Below, piece after piece: positions 1 to 10,999 of a stretch of DNA of 64,000 nt (its first letter is position 1; every line of letters begins with the position of its first letter). The DNA lies in contig OZ024723.1 in the NCBI GenBank assembly GCA_964016875.1, positions 15,002,074 to 15,066,073 on the forward strand. Direction: 5' to 3'. The DNA comes from Fallopia convolvulus. Its lineage: Eukaryota; Streptophyta; Magnoliopsida; Caryophyllales; Polygonaceae. Made by a program: the position numbers and the translations under genes. The notes under the pieces were generated by a model. It was not told the origin of the DNA. It worked only from the letters and a program-made list of their open reading frames with translations, and searched no databases.

Positions 1-361
1 TGGGACTTTTGCTACTTATTTTACCCAACCCCATTCTTTCACATGTTCAGTTACATAAAGAAATTCAAAGCCATTTCAATTCACCAGGCACTGATCAACA
101 GTGACAGCAGAATTCATATTCGTAGTTTTTTTTTATAAAAAAAAAAAAGGCTCCCTGCAAACTGCAAAGAGCAAATTACACTGATAACAGATTGACTGCA
201 TTTGAAGCATCATATGCGGTAGTTGAAAAATCAGTTCTTGACATTTACCAACCAATTTGATCTGGTGATCTACGAAGGTAACAATGTAATCATATGAGGT
301 AGATGAGCCGAAAACAGTGAAACCAATTATAGTAAACATTACACACTGGAATTATCATCCA
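1..361. other. 3' flank of RAD1, no gene seen
   Basis: AT-rich sequence downstream of the RAD1 stop codon on the minus strand, with a T9/A12 homopolymer stretch at about 127-149. It probably holds the RAD1 3' UTR and polyadenylation region. I see no other coding signal. Confidence 0.5.
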
Positions 362-3104
362 TCAATCGTCGCCAGGCTCCTCTGGCTTGAGAAAGAACTC
401 GATGAAAGCAATCCTACTAGGAGGCTGATATCCTGCTGAGTTAATGCGTGGGTGTGAGGTGGAAGGTCTTGCAATGGAAACAAGGTGCTGGACTTTCAAC
501 ATGCCTCCTCTCCCAATGGTTAGCTTGCTCCCACGGTTGTCTTTGATGACAATGTTGGGAATGTTGGATGTCGCCGCTTTTAGGAATTTATATTTGTACC
601 TATTCAGCCAGAATAGCAGCAACCTTTAAAGCCTGTTTGTCTACAACTGGAAATTTCACAAGCCCTTTTCCTGTAAATAGCTTCTGGAGAAGCTTATTGG
701 TTTTCGGATAGCATAATTGAGAAAAAGGACACTAATCTTTTCATCGGAGTAATTACAAGGCATTCTAATTTTATCAGCTGAGAAATTATTACAAATAAAA
801 TAAATATCTGTAAAATCTCACAGGAGACTTGTCTGAATACACTTCTTTGGAAAAGTTTTCGGCTTTTACGACCTAGAAACTATTCAATGTCACAGAAATG
901 GATGCTAATAGAAGATTCAAAACAAGGAATAAAGATATTTTACTAAAATATTACCGATTAGAAACTTGCTCATTGCAGTTGAAAGCCACCAGAAGATCAG
1001 TGTTCACATAGTATGTGAAGTCAACCTGCAAGATGCACGACTTTTGAAATATGAGCAAAATATTGACGTGGAATAATATTTGAACTTGGTGCCCAGATAC
1101 GGACCTGTAGTCCACCATGGCCTCCTTCACTTTTGAATGTTACAGATGGAGGAGAAGGTTCTAAAGTTATCTGGATACTTGACCCAGGCCATTCTAGATC
1201 ATCAATAGTTTCTTTGAGTGCTGCAGACTGGAAGAATTACTATGATAAGACAAACTATAACTCCAAGGAAACATTTTAGCAATCTTACAAGATGTGCCTT
1301 TCTTTTTGGATGGGTTGCAACTTGCAACATGTGTTCACTATAATGTAATTTAAGTAGTTAAATAAGACAATTTATAGTCACGCATATAATATTGTCCCAT
1401 TCAAAGATGAGTGTTTAAAAAATTCAGAGAGAGTGTAGAAGAAAAGCTTCTTGGTGTGCTAACATGCAGAATACAAAGAATGACGTCTGAAAATAAACTT
1501 TTGAACAGGGAAAATCATAGTTGGCAGTGGAACACTGCCTCTTTTACCGGATGGGTTTGTTTATCTTCCTATTTTCAAGTTGATAGGCTAAGAGTAGGTT
1601 TAATGCTAGTTGACAACTGCTACTACAAGTTCAATGTTAGTTCGCCACTTATACTAGTCATCTGCCCTGAAAAATTCATCACACCAAGAGCAATTTGGAA
1701 AAATGGAATAGTAATATCAAATTGGTTCAGCATCAAGTAAAAGGTAAAGTCCCAGGAGTTTAATTGAAATTGCAAAGGATGGAAGGGATTATAGCTTATG
1801 TATTATAGAGGTGAACTAAGAGGGTTATTACCTTTACTGTAAAATTTAATGGTGAGCTTCCTGCTGGTTCAAAGTTGTAGTCCCATGGAATAGTATCTGG
1901 AATCCTTGTCCTAATCTCAGCACATATACAAGCATCCAAGGTATCCACTGACCTTTTACATATACGCAGCAGATAACATCATGTCAATAAGATAAACGAA
2001 AGAGTAATTAAGAGAATTATGCATATCGAAACCAAACAATAATGTAAGAAATCAGAGTTCCAAATACTGCTTGAATGTTAAAAGGTCTATATGGAAGTGT
2101 TGCATAGCTGGATCAGTTTTCATTCATTCCTCAAGTCTGAACCCTAGTTATGTAAACATTCAGAAAGCAGAATCTGCCCAAGAATAAAAGGAGAAGAGAT
2201 CTGAACAAACAGCTTTTGACAGGGAACATATTTTATGCACAAAACTAAACCTTCAATTTTAAAAATATCATATGACAAATCATTTTTTGTTTATAAGAAA
2301 ATTCAACCTGTCAATGAAGACATTTCTACAAGTTCACGATACACCCGCTGGCTTGTAATATGTGGATACCAGCATATCCTATGAATCCAGAGGCATATAC
2401 TTTAACTCCTATGTACCTTTCTCAATCTAGTTGGTTTCAATACAGACATTTTAGTTCCAAAATCAAATTTAAAGCGCGGATGACGGCACATACTTGAGTA
2501 GAAGTTGCATATCAGGACCTGGATATCGAAGTTCAATTACATGCGAGTGGCCAGGAACTGAAAATGTGTTAAGGCAATCAACAAGAAGGCCCAAGCTTAT
2601 CCCAAATCGAGGTCGTTCTTCAGCAGCGTATTCATACTTCAAAAAGAGCTGTGAAGCAGAGAACCCATCCATTTGAAAGTGAAAACCCTAACTTCTGAGC
2701 TAAATCAAACTGCATATGATATTCTACTTTTAAAACAGACAAAATTCTACCCGATTTCATCATGGATAACTGGGACCAAGATGACAGCAAAATTTGGGAG
2801 AAGCGAAATTGAATACGGCAACGATACCTCTTTTTGAAGATAAACCTTGGCTTGAAGACAACCGGTCTCCTCGACAATTAAAACCACGCCGTGCTCGGAC
2901 AACTCCACCACAGCATCCTAATCACAAAACCCTAATCATTATTCTTGCTAGGTCGAAGAGGAGGGAATTCGAGATCTGATTGGGTTGGAAATAAACCTGC
3001 TGGCGCTTCCAGCGAACCGAGGTGAGGGCGTCGACCATGCCTTGGACGTTGTCGAGCTCACACACCAGACCCCCGTCTGTTGCATCTACCGCCGACGAGC
3101 TCAT
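362..3104 (-). CDS. RAD1: Cell-cycle checkpoint clamp subunit RAD1 (9-1-1 complex)
   Basis: Seven exons: 2997-3104, 2828-2917, 2494-2648, 1832-1952, 1105-1227, 955-1025 and 362-599. All introns are GT-AG, phases match at each junction, and the total is 906 bp (301 residues), close to the usual plant RAD1 length. Landmarks are LDNVQGMVDAL near the N-terminus, RPRFGISLGLLVDCLNTFS in exon 3, WDYNF in exon 4, and NRGSKLTIGRGGMLKVQHL with a closing IEFF-KPEE in the last exon. RAD1 is a PCNA-fold subunit that, with RAD9 and HUS1, is loaded at damaged DNA in the nucleus to start checkpoint signalling and support homologous repair. The start follows a TATA-like box and an E2F-type site at suitable distances. 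No premature stop is seen. The family was recognised from memory of plant RAD1 proteins; exon edges were read directly. Confidence 0.93.
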
Positions 3105-3150
3105 CTCTGCGTTCCTGGAGCCAAATTTTCCTTAAAAGAGCAGTCTCAGA

Positions 3151-3179
3151 ATATTTATAGATTGCTTGTTTCCCGCCAA
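3151..3179 (-). promoter_or_regulatory. RAD1 core promoter: TATA box plus E2F-type site
   Basis: On the minus strand, TATAAATAT lies at 3151-3159, about 50 nt upstream of the RAD1 start codon. A perfect E2F-consensus sequence, TTTCCCGCC (read on the plus strand at 3169-3177), lies just upstream of it. E2F/DP factors drive S-phase and DNA-repair genes in plants, which suits a checkpoint clamp gene. Site identity is seen in the sequence; binding is inferred. Confidence 0.55.
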
Positions 3180-3242
3180 GGGCCCAGCTGTTCCAAATAT
3201 TTCCTACTTTTTCTTCCTTGATGTAAAACACACATATATTTG

Positions 3243-3480
3243 GGGTCAAAATACATCAAAGACACTTAACTTGTAACTTAACTTTTTATCAACTAATTCC
3301 CTATACTATAAAATGTTCAAAAAAACACCTCAACTTAACAATTTTTACACATATAAACACATAATGCTTATCTGACATTGTATGTGTATAGAACGTTCGT
3401 AAAAGCGCGTATAGGTAGTTTGACGTGGATTAAAATCCTAAACCCAAAAAAAAATTTAAAAAAAAGTGGACCATCTCAAT
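3243..3480 (+). mobile_element. Left terminal repeat of a MULE-like element upstream of RAD1
   Basis: From about 3243 the sequence GGGTCAAAATACATCAAAG starts a region aligned by eye with both termini of the element at 56151-57341: the same order of 'AAAATACATCAA', 'TTTTTATCAACTA', 'AAAATGTTCAAA' and 'ACACCTCAACTTAAC'. That element has a long TIR and a 10-bp TSD, so this is the same MULE-type family. I found no matching right terminus before 5128, so the element is truncated or its right end has diverged. It sits about 65 bp upstream of the E2F site of RAD1. Confidence 0.6.
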
Positions 3481-3634
3481 ATAACTGTTGCCAGCCCCAG
3501 CCCCCTATTGCCATCTCCCTCAATAAAAACCCAAACCACCCTTGTTAAGGCACATATCTCTCCTCCACAACTTCACTATCGCCAGACTCGACAGATCTCT
3601 CCTCTAATTCGTCCTCTATAATTGTTGTGGAATA

Positions 3635-4150
3635 ATGAGAGATAGAATCTCTACATCTAAAGCTTCAATCGAGCTTTCTCAAATCGACGGCGAGCAATAA
3701 TTTACATTTCCAACATGTATGTATGGACAAGCGACATCAATGAGGCATTCGTGTACTGTATCAAATCCTAGGAGGAGTTTTTTGGGTTGTCCAAATTATG
3801 GAGTAAGTTAGATTTATTGAATTTTTTCAACATCCTTAAATCCCAAAATCTAGGGTGTGTATTCTCCGTGTTCAATTTCGTGCTCTTTTTAAGGAATTGT
3901 TGATAGTTTAATACAAAAGGGCTAGGTTTGGGTCTGAATTGGTGTTTTGTTGCAGAAAATGGGAGCTTGCGAATTTATCCAATGGCTTGGTCCGCCATTG
4001 CCAAATCATGCTATGCATGTAATTTTGGGCTTACTAAGAAGAGTGAAGGAGCGAGAAGCAGAGAGGGACAAGGCCAGGCGTACGAGAAATGTTTTAGTTT
4101 TGATTCTAGTATTGGTTTTGTCAATTAAGTTCTTGAAATTTATAATGTAA
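3635..4150 (+). pseudogene. GRF-type zinc-finger protein, decayed, next to a MULE-like end
   Basis: Two exons, 3635-3802 and 3956-4150, joined by a GT-AG intron with matching phase (168 + 195 bp, about 120 codons). The product shows the plant GRF zinc-finger signature: a Cys-containing segment, then NPRRSFLGCPNYG at the end of exon 1, and ACEFIQW at the start of exon 2. These are followed by a charged helix (about EREAERDKARRTRN) and a hydrophobic C-terminal membrane segment (VLVLILVLVLSIKF). This is the usual layout of small plant GRF proteins that spread with transposons. Codon 22 is TAA (3698-3700), so this copy is probably not functional unless translation starts later. Function in the host is unknown. 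Confidence 0.6.
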
Positions 4151-5123
4151 TCTGGGTGAAGAGATATTGAGAGTGGTTTTTACAAGCTGTTGAACTGGAG
4201 TAATCTGATTTTGTTGTAGGTGAAGAGCTAATGTAATCTGATTTAGATGGTTTTGGTTGAAGAGATAATGTAATATGGTGTTTGTATATTGAACTAGTGT
4301 TTGTGTATTGAACTGGTGTTTATGACAGTAAGCTATTGAACTATTGTTTGTCTATTGAATTGGTAATGGCAAGTTTTATGACAGCAACGGAAAAATCTTA
4401 TGATATATAAGCTTCAATTGGAAAATAGAGTGACATGTTGAGCTTGAAACTGAAAATATAAGCTTATCGAGTAATCATAACCATAATTAACCATAATGTT
4501 GTTTACACAAGGAAGGCAATATTTGCAAAATATAAGCTTGTCGAGTAATCTTAAAATAAATAAAAAAATAAAAAAATCTTGACCATCAAATATATAGTAA
4601 TGAGGTAAATCTAATGGTTGAGATTAGTCCTCACTTTAAGCAAAAGTCCTTACCACAAGAGTGGTCCTCACCGGAACTAAAACTTGTATTAACGAATATG
4701 AACTTTATGCATTACTATCACCACTTTGTGCATTACTATCAACACTTTGTTCATCGCTACTAGTATTGTGTTCATTAATATATCCTTTTGTTTGTGAATT
4801 AAAATAAACTTTTGTATGTGTGTCAATACCATCCATTTGTACATTTAGGACTATTTGTTTGTGTCAATACCATCCATTTTGTACAATTGTCATGTATACC
4901 TATATGAGCACAACAAAAAGAAATAAATGAAGTGCCCAATAAACGTATATATCATCTATAATATAGTACCTAAATAAGATAAGTTTGATGTATAAGCTTG
5001 AATGCAAAGGATAGATAAAGAATCTGACTTTGCAATAATATCATGTACAATAAGAGAAAGAGTCAGTCGCAAACCGAAGAGGAGTGTTTGTGCCTTAGCT
5101 ATGTTTGGAGCCCAAGAAGCAGC
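4151..5123. other. AT-rich non-coding DNA with degenerate short repeats
   Basis: No gene is supported. At about 4270-4370 there are several imperfect copies of a unit like TGTTTGTGTATTGAACTGG, which may be a decayed minisatellite. At about 4800-4880 the phrase 'GTGTCAATACCATCCATTT' occurs twice. The rest is probably old transposon sequence. It is interrupted on the right by the solo LTR. Confidence 0.4.
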
Positions 5124-5128
5124 CACAC

Positions 5129-7820
5129 TGTAATATCCCTCATTTTTATAAAGGGTAAAAATGTAATGTTTACATTTCCCTTTAATATAATAAAATATTT
5201 GTATATTTTATATCTTAAAGTTATAATGTTATAACATTAAAAATGTTATAAGTTTGGTTTATAAGTTTAAAGACCATATTAAAGGTTACAAAATTTATTG
5301 TCTCATATTATAAATATTAATTATGAACCATAAGACTTATGGTTTTATGATTATTATAATATGATTAAATATAAACATTAAAAAATATGTGTATTATTTT
5401 TTAATTAAAATTATAAAAAATTGTCGTAGGTAATGAAGCTTATATAGAAATATTATAGTATATTTCTAAAATCCTTAATAAATACGTTAAGTTAAAATTT
5501 AATCAAAGAATCTATTTTTGGGTAATTATGATTTCGGGAGAAAATATTACTTACTCTTTACAAAATTATTTTAATAAGTCAATATTACTTTATGAAGAGG
5601 TTTTATTTATTAACCTTTCAAAATAAATAAAAACAAGAAGAATGATATTACTATTTAAAAAAAAACGATGTCTATATGGGGGTTCGAACCCGAGACCCTT
5701 TGTCCAACCAAGCAAGAGACTCCAACCATTTGTGCTATTGAATCTTTTAATCCTCATATTCACACATTAGAGCAAGGAATAGGAGTGGTTTTCAGTCGCA
5801 ATTCGTTCAGAATTGGGCCAAGATAGTAGCTGTTCGAGTCTTCGCCGGGGTGTCGTTCGTTCGTCGTCGAGTCATTTACGGCCTTGGACTGGTGGTGGCG
5901 TCGGAGCGCGGTGCACGGGTGGGCAGCACGGCCCTGGACTGCCGCCGACTCAGGTCCCGCCTGTCGAGTCCGCTCCTTGCTCGTCTCCGCCAGGTTCCAT
6001 TGACGTGCGTATGTTTGCTCAAGTTGTTGCTGGTGTTAGAAAAGAAAAAATTCATGTACGATTTTACTAGGGCAGAATACATCAACAGACCCCTGTACTT
6101 ATACTTTTTTTCCTATTGGACCCCTGTACTAAAAAATGTTCAAACAGACCCCTGTACTGCCCCCAATTTTGCCTATTGAACACTTTCAATCTTATTCTCC
6201 TTCCAGTGTACATCACGCACCTTATGTGTCATGTTATTTTGCCAAATAAGCCAAAATGGTTAAATACGTACATGTTATTTTGCCTATTGAACACTTTCAA
6301 GTCTTCACGCGCCTTATGTAACATGTACGTATTTTGCCAAATTAACATGTATGTATTTGACCATTTTGGCTTATTTGGCAAAATAACATGACACATAAGG
6401 TGCGTGATGTACACTAGAAGGAGAATAAGATTGAAAGTGTTCAATAGGCAAAATTGGGGGCAGTACAGGGGTCTGTTTGAACATTTTTTAGTACAGGGGT
6501 CCAATAGGAAAAAAAGTATAAGTACAGGGGTCTGTCGATTTCCATATAACGTCTTTTATGCATCACTCGTTTTAACAAGCATGTTACATATCTTGTTATA
6601 TGTTTTCATGTGCTTTAAATTGTTTTATGACTTTGTTGGGAACTCTTGTATGAAATAAAATGAATCTAGGATTTATATTGTTCTAGATTTAATGACATGT
6701 TATCTCTAGTCGTACTTAGGTTACGCTAGATGGATTGTAGGGTCGTTGCCTTGTGATATGTGTGCCTAGATGAGTAGGCTTGTATGTGCGTACTTTATTG
6801 TATACGCGTCGAATCATTCAACTTTATTCTTGAGCTGATGCTCTACTTGTAAGACCATGGTCAATACCCGCTCGCTTGATGAGGGGTGGTGGCACGTAGC
6901 TCGCGTTAGTCTGGGTTCGCCACCCAACCTTTGAGAAATTCCGTGGGGCCGTAACCCACATCCTTCTTACTTCAAAAGTATGCTTAATTCCAAGTGGAAC
7001 GATATTATGATCATTAAAATTGGTAGAGATTAAATAGGCGCCTGATGGCGACCATTAAAATGATAGGAAGGCTAGTACAAAATGGAATGCCATCCTTACT
7101 CTCGGATTCCGTAATTCTCTGGCTCCAATCTGAATTCGCACATCACGTATGCGGTGAGGTTGGTAGAGGGAAATGTGATCAACGAGGGGATTAATTACCC
7201 ACCTGACTAAATATGTGAAACCAAAGTTCCCAACATAAGTAAACCTTTCTTTTGAACTCGAGACTCACCCTTGGGTGACGTTCTGTTCCGTTTATTCAAA
7301 TCATAGTTTTCATAGGAGGTCCGATGTCCGAGGATGGGACCGGCTTTCATTCGGTGCCCCACATCCCAACTTGTCCCTTCCTAAAAACCGAACCACCTTC
7401 CAAAACCCCATTTGCTTAGTCTGTCACAAGAATAACCGGCCGTTTATTTTCCTTGCATGGTCGGCTGGTGTCCATCGCATTTCTCGTCGCGACACATCAG
7501 GAGTGGAGTTCTACGTCGAGGACCACGAGGAGCAAACTTGAGGAGCAGCTAGAGTGAAGGTGATTAGCTTGGAATAAGTTCTAGAGTAATTTTAAGGGTC
7601 GAGGTTTCGAGTTGTGGGACCCTTCCCATTTCAACTTTGTTCTGTTCAAGTTTATTCAACTATTGTATTCGACTTCCGCATCTTTTATATTTATATATAT
7701 CTTCCGCATTTTAAAGTTTTTGGTTAAGTTCTGTAATTACTGTAAGCCTTGGGTGACTTCGAGAGTTTAAATCTCGGGGTCACTGGCGGTAATATCCCTG
7801 TATAAAAAGGGGGTGTTACA
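5129..7820 (+). mobile_element. Solo LTR (2.69 kb), TSD CACAC
   Basis: The unit begins TGTAATATCCCTC and ends GGGGGTGTTACA, so it has TG...CA ends. It is flanked by identical 5-bp direct repeats CACAC at 5124-5128 and 7821-7825. No gag or pol coding sequence is present, as expected when two LTRs recombine and delete the interior. A second 'GGTAATATCCC' lies at about 7789. The length and the TGTAATATCCC start suggest a Ty3/gypsy chromovirus, but the lineage is an inference. A GGTTCGAACCC-like string at about 5680 lies inside the LTR. A fold-back repeat is nested at about 6069-6536. Confidence 0.85.
6069..6536. mobile_element. Fold-back MITE nested in the solo LTR
   Basis: Two near-perfect inverted arms of about 180 bp (about 6085-6262 and 6358-6536) surround a loop of about 100 bp. 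Each arm carries 'ACAGACCCCTGTACTT', then 'CCTATTGGACCCCTGTACT', then 'TTGCCTATTGAACACTTTC'. The left end also has GGGCAGAATACATCA, the terminus shared with the MULE-like elements at 11000 and 56151; the right end lacks it. The short flanks CGATTTTAC (left) and CGATTTCCA (right) are only partly alike, so the exact ends and TSD are uncertain. Short identical ORFs on both strands here are mirror images of the arms, not genes. Confidence 0.7.
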
Positions 7821-7825
7821 CACAC

Positions 7826-8320
7826 AGTAACAAAAATGATGAATCCAAACGATTCAAGAAAGACAATACTAAGATTGACATCAAAATAATTAGTTTTGTC
7901 TCACATACGACTAATTATGATGAAAAAATATATATTAATGCATACAATTTCGATATAAATTCGACCATTTTTTATGCACAATCAATAGGTTTTTGATGCA
8001 CAAACAATAATTTTTTTATGCACAAAATCACAATTTATGCACAAACAATAGGTTTTTGATGAGCAAAATCACAATTTTGATGAACAATTTGGGAGCGCGC
8101 CCTATATCCGTTTTTTTCAAAAAAATACGTGAATAATCCGCCTATGCCGTTTTCCCCCTTTTTAAGTGAAACGATCATCGCCCTTAATTTTTCTTCATCC
8201 AACGACTCTTGTTCTTTCTTATTTCTCACATGTGCCCATTCTCACCCGATCCGACTCTAATAATATAATATTTTTATATAATTATAACGACAAATCTTTA
8301 TGCACATAGTTTTTTTCCCG
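7826..8320. other. AT-rich non-coding DNA with short 'ATGCACAAA' repeats
   Basis: Between about 7970 and 8090 variants of 'TTTATGCACAAACAATAGG' and 'TTTTTGATG(C/A)ACAA' recur at a spacing of about 60 bp. No gene is supported. This may be the other side of whatever older repeat the solo LTR inserted into. Confidence 0.35.
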
Positions 8321-8475
8321 GGCGCACAAGACTTATTGTGCATCATGAAGCGTAACGCTTCATGATGAGCTACGCAAACGGATACCCTAAAAGGATCCCC
8401 AATATCCGGTGTTTTTTGTGTGCTTCATGAAGCGTTATTCATCCAAAAGATTAATGCTTTATGAAGCGTAAACCT
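8321..8475 (+). repeat. Cluster of TTCATGAAGCG palindromes (end of a MULE-related element)
   Basis: GGCGCACAAG at 8321-8330 is followed by a 27-nt inverted repeat at 8341-8367: CATCATGAAGCGT, one A, then ACGCTTCATGATG. Further copies are CTTCATGAAGCG at about 8421-8433 and CTTTATGAAGCG at about 8458-8469. The same arrangement, including CTTGTGCGCC (the reverse complement of GGCGCACAAG), occurs at 39877-39995 beside a MULE transposase. The cluster ends about 120 bp upstream of the start codon at 8597. Confidence 0.65.
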
Positions 8476-8596
8476 TCATTACAAGGCGCGATACGCTTCT
8501 TCCCCTTCCTCCTTGCTTTCTGTAACGAAATCGGACGACATCAACTCGCCGCCGATACTCCAATTTCTGATTAGCATAGCCTTAAACTCGTTAAAA

Positions 8597-10778
8597 ATGG
8601 CGAAGGAAGGTGGTGATAATCATGGCGGTGCTAAGTCGGTGGATTCGGCGAAAAATCCCGACGATAATGGCGCTTCGCGTCCGTTGGCGTTGCAGCATAG
8701 GGCTGACGAAGGTGGTGGCGGTGCTCCTGTGACTTTAGGGAAAGCAAGTAAGTGCTGGTTTTGCTTTGATTTCGCCATTAGATGCTATGATTTTGCTGAT
8801 ATTCATTGGCATTGTTGATTTTTCCATTAGATGCCTCCTGGATTTTGCCTCTATTTGACTGGTATATTTGACTGGATTGAACCAATGCAGAATGTTAGTA
8901 GTCAAACTCAATTTTTAGTAGCATGATTTGAAATGAAGTGATTGGAAACATAGATTTAACATTCTAATTATGTATTAGTATTAGGCGCATGGATTTTGTG
9001 TTTGGTGAAGGTAATAGAAATTGGAGATGTGAAGTTTGAAAGTTGAACATTTTCAATGGATGATGTGTACATAAACCAACTGTGAATTCAAACTCTTGTT
9101 TGTTGTGATTGGGAGTAGCTTTAAGTGCTCTAAGCTGAAGTTGCTGAAATATTTAGGATTCTTGTAAGATGTTGGTTGAATTGTTGAAGATCCAGAGTAT
9201 TGACTAATTTAAATTGCTAGTTTGACATAGCTAATGTTGGTTGAATTCTGGACCTGTATTTTTTGATAATGTGTGTAGCTAATGTGTGTAACTAATCCAG
9301 AGTTCTAGCAACCATTTAGTACGATTTACCATAAACTCTCAACAAATTTCTATGACTTTGTTGCTCACCTTTTCACCCTTGCTGCCTTATAAGGTATAAC
9401 CCTACTGTAATGCAAAATCAATAGCTCATGAGGAGGGAGAAATATGCTTATGAGTTAGGAATGAAAAGATTGTAATGAATCCTGTTATCGAAGTTTAGTG
9501 TTGGCTTTCACGAGAGTGATTCAGTAATCACGCAATGAATCGATCAAAATTGTGTATGAATTTTTGATCGGTTGTTCTGGTTATTGTTCTCTGGTTCTGG
9601 TTTTTGCTCTTTGTCATTGTTCTTGTGTTGTTCTGGTTCTTGGTCTAATGGTGTTCGATGTTGGTTGTTGATGGTTGTAATTAGTATAGATTAGTTTCAA
9701 CTTTCATGTAATGAATTGGAATGCCAAATCATCTTCAAAAATTTTCACTCTCTGAATGCAATCTATATGTTTATGAACACAAAAAAATGGTTGAAAAGTT
9801 TAAGAAACCAAGGTGCTAAATTATCAGTTCCAGGTCAATTAGTATGTTGTACCATCCTGTTTCTGAACTTTAGTGCTGGCTTTCACCAGAGTGCTTCAGT
9901 AAACACGCAATGAATCGATCAAAATTGTGTATGAATTTTTGATTGGTTGTTCTGGTTATTATTCTCTGGTTTTGGTTTTTGCTCTTTGTCATTGTTCTTG
10001 TGTTGTTCTGGTTCTTGGTCTAATGGTGTTCGATGTTGGGTGCTAATGGTTGTAATTAGTATAGATTAGTTTCAACTTTCATCTAATGAATTGGAATGCC
10101 AAATCATCTTCAAAAATTTTCACTCCCTGCATGCAATCTATATGTTTATAAATAGAATTAGCACAAAAAAAATGGTTGAAAAGTTTAAGAATCCAAGGTG
10201 TTAAATTATCAGTTCCATGTGAATTAGTTTGATGTACCAAAACGTTGATCACTATCTTTGGAGTGTTACCACTCTGATGAGAATAATGTGGTGCAAGCTT
10301 AAGTTAATTTTCTTCCCAACCCTGAATGATGCCATGAATGTTAGGTTGCACTTGTAGGGATATCGAGGAACCCTGAATGTTAGGTTGCACTAAGCTTAGT
10401 ATTAGGCTTTAAATCTATTTTATCATCTCTTTTTCCTGGTTCATACATTAATGACAACAACTTCTGTATTAGCATTGAATTCGGTTGTATTATTCATCAT
10501 GAATAAAGAAACTATATTGTAATGTGTTTGCAGATGAAGATGGTGGTGATGTACGTTGCGCCTCTGGTGGTAACGAGGGAGATATTGTAGGTCGTGATGG
10601 TGGTGGTGGAGTTGCGGAGGGTGGTGTAGCACCGGTGAGTCCCGATATCCCATCGGCTAGTGTCGTTGTTGGCGATTCGAGCGTCAAAGATACTCAGATT
10701 GACACAGGAAAGGAATTCGGAAAAGATTGGTGGGGAAAGACAGGTCTATCGATACGTAATTTCATATCGTGCACCTGA
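8597..10778 (+). CDS. Gly/Asp-rich protein of unknown function (two exons)
   Basis: Proposed exons are 8597-8747 and 10534-10778, joined through a GTAAGT donor and a TTTGCAG acceptor. The codon split A|AT keeps the frame and gives 131 residues. The product is low-complexity, rich in Gly, Asp and Ala, with runs such as ADEGGGGAP and GRDGGGGVAEGGVAP, a short WWGK motif near the C-terminus, and no membrane segment or known domain. A possible further donor lies at 'ACAG|GTCTAT' (about 10742), so the true 3' end may differ. A cluster of TTCATGAAGCG repeats upstream suggests it belongs to, or was moved by, a MULE-related element. It may be a gene fragment. I do not recognise the family. Confidence 0.4.
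9480..10239 (+). repeat. Tandem duplication, period 375 bp, in the intron
   Basis: Copy 1 (about 9480-9854) and copy 2 (about 9855-10239) share long blocks such as 'ACGCAATGAATCGATCAAAA' and 'CATTGTTCTTGTGTTGTTC'. They differ by scattered substitutions and a 10-bp insertion in copy 2 near 10152. Both lie within the long intron of the Gly/Asp-rich gene. Confidence 0.9.
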
Positions 10779-10999
10779 TAAAACTAAAATATATGTACCT
10801 ATATACAGATTTTATATCTTATTGGATAGAATGTATTTATATTATTTAGTTTTAGCTAACAAATGTTAACATGTGCTATAAATATTTAGTTTCGAATATG
10901 GAGTTAGTTTAGTATGATAAGTTAAATTGGAGACCACAAACTTAATCATCGAAAATCGTGTTTTGAATATAGAACAAATGCATTATGTACATTTTAAAA

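Noticed and set aside
5676..5700. tRNA-like T-arm / B-box string GGTTCGAACCC
   Set aside because: No cloverleaf, A-box or acceptor pairing around it; it lies within an LTR.
6116..6504. Matching open reading frames on both strands (same predicted peptide)
   Set aside because: They are the two arms of an inverted repeat read from each side; no domain, no start context.
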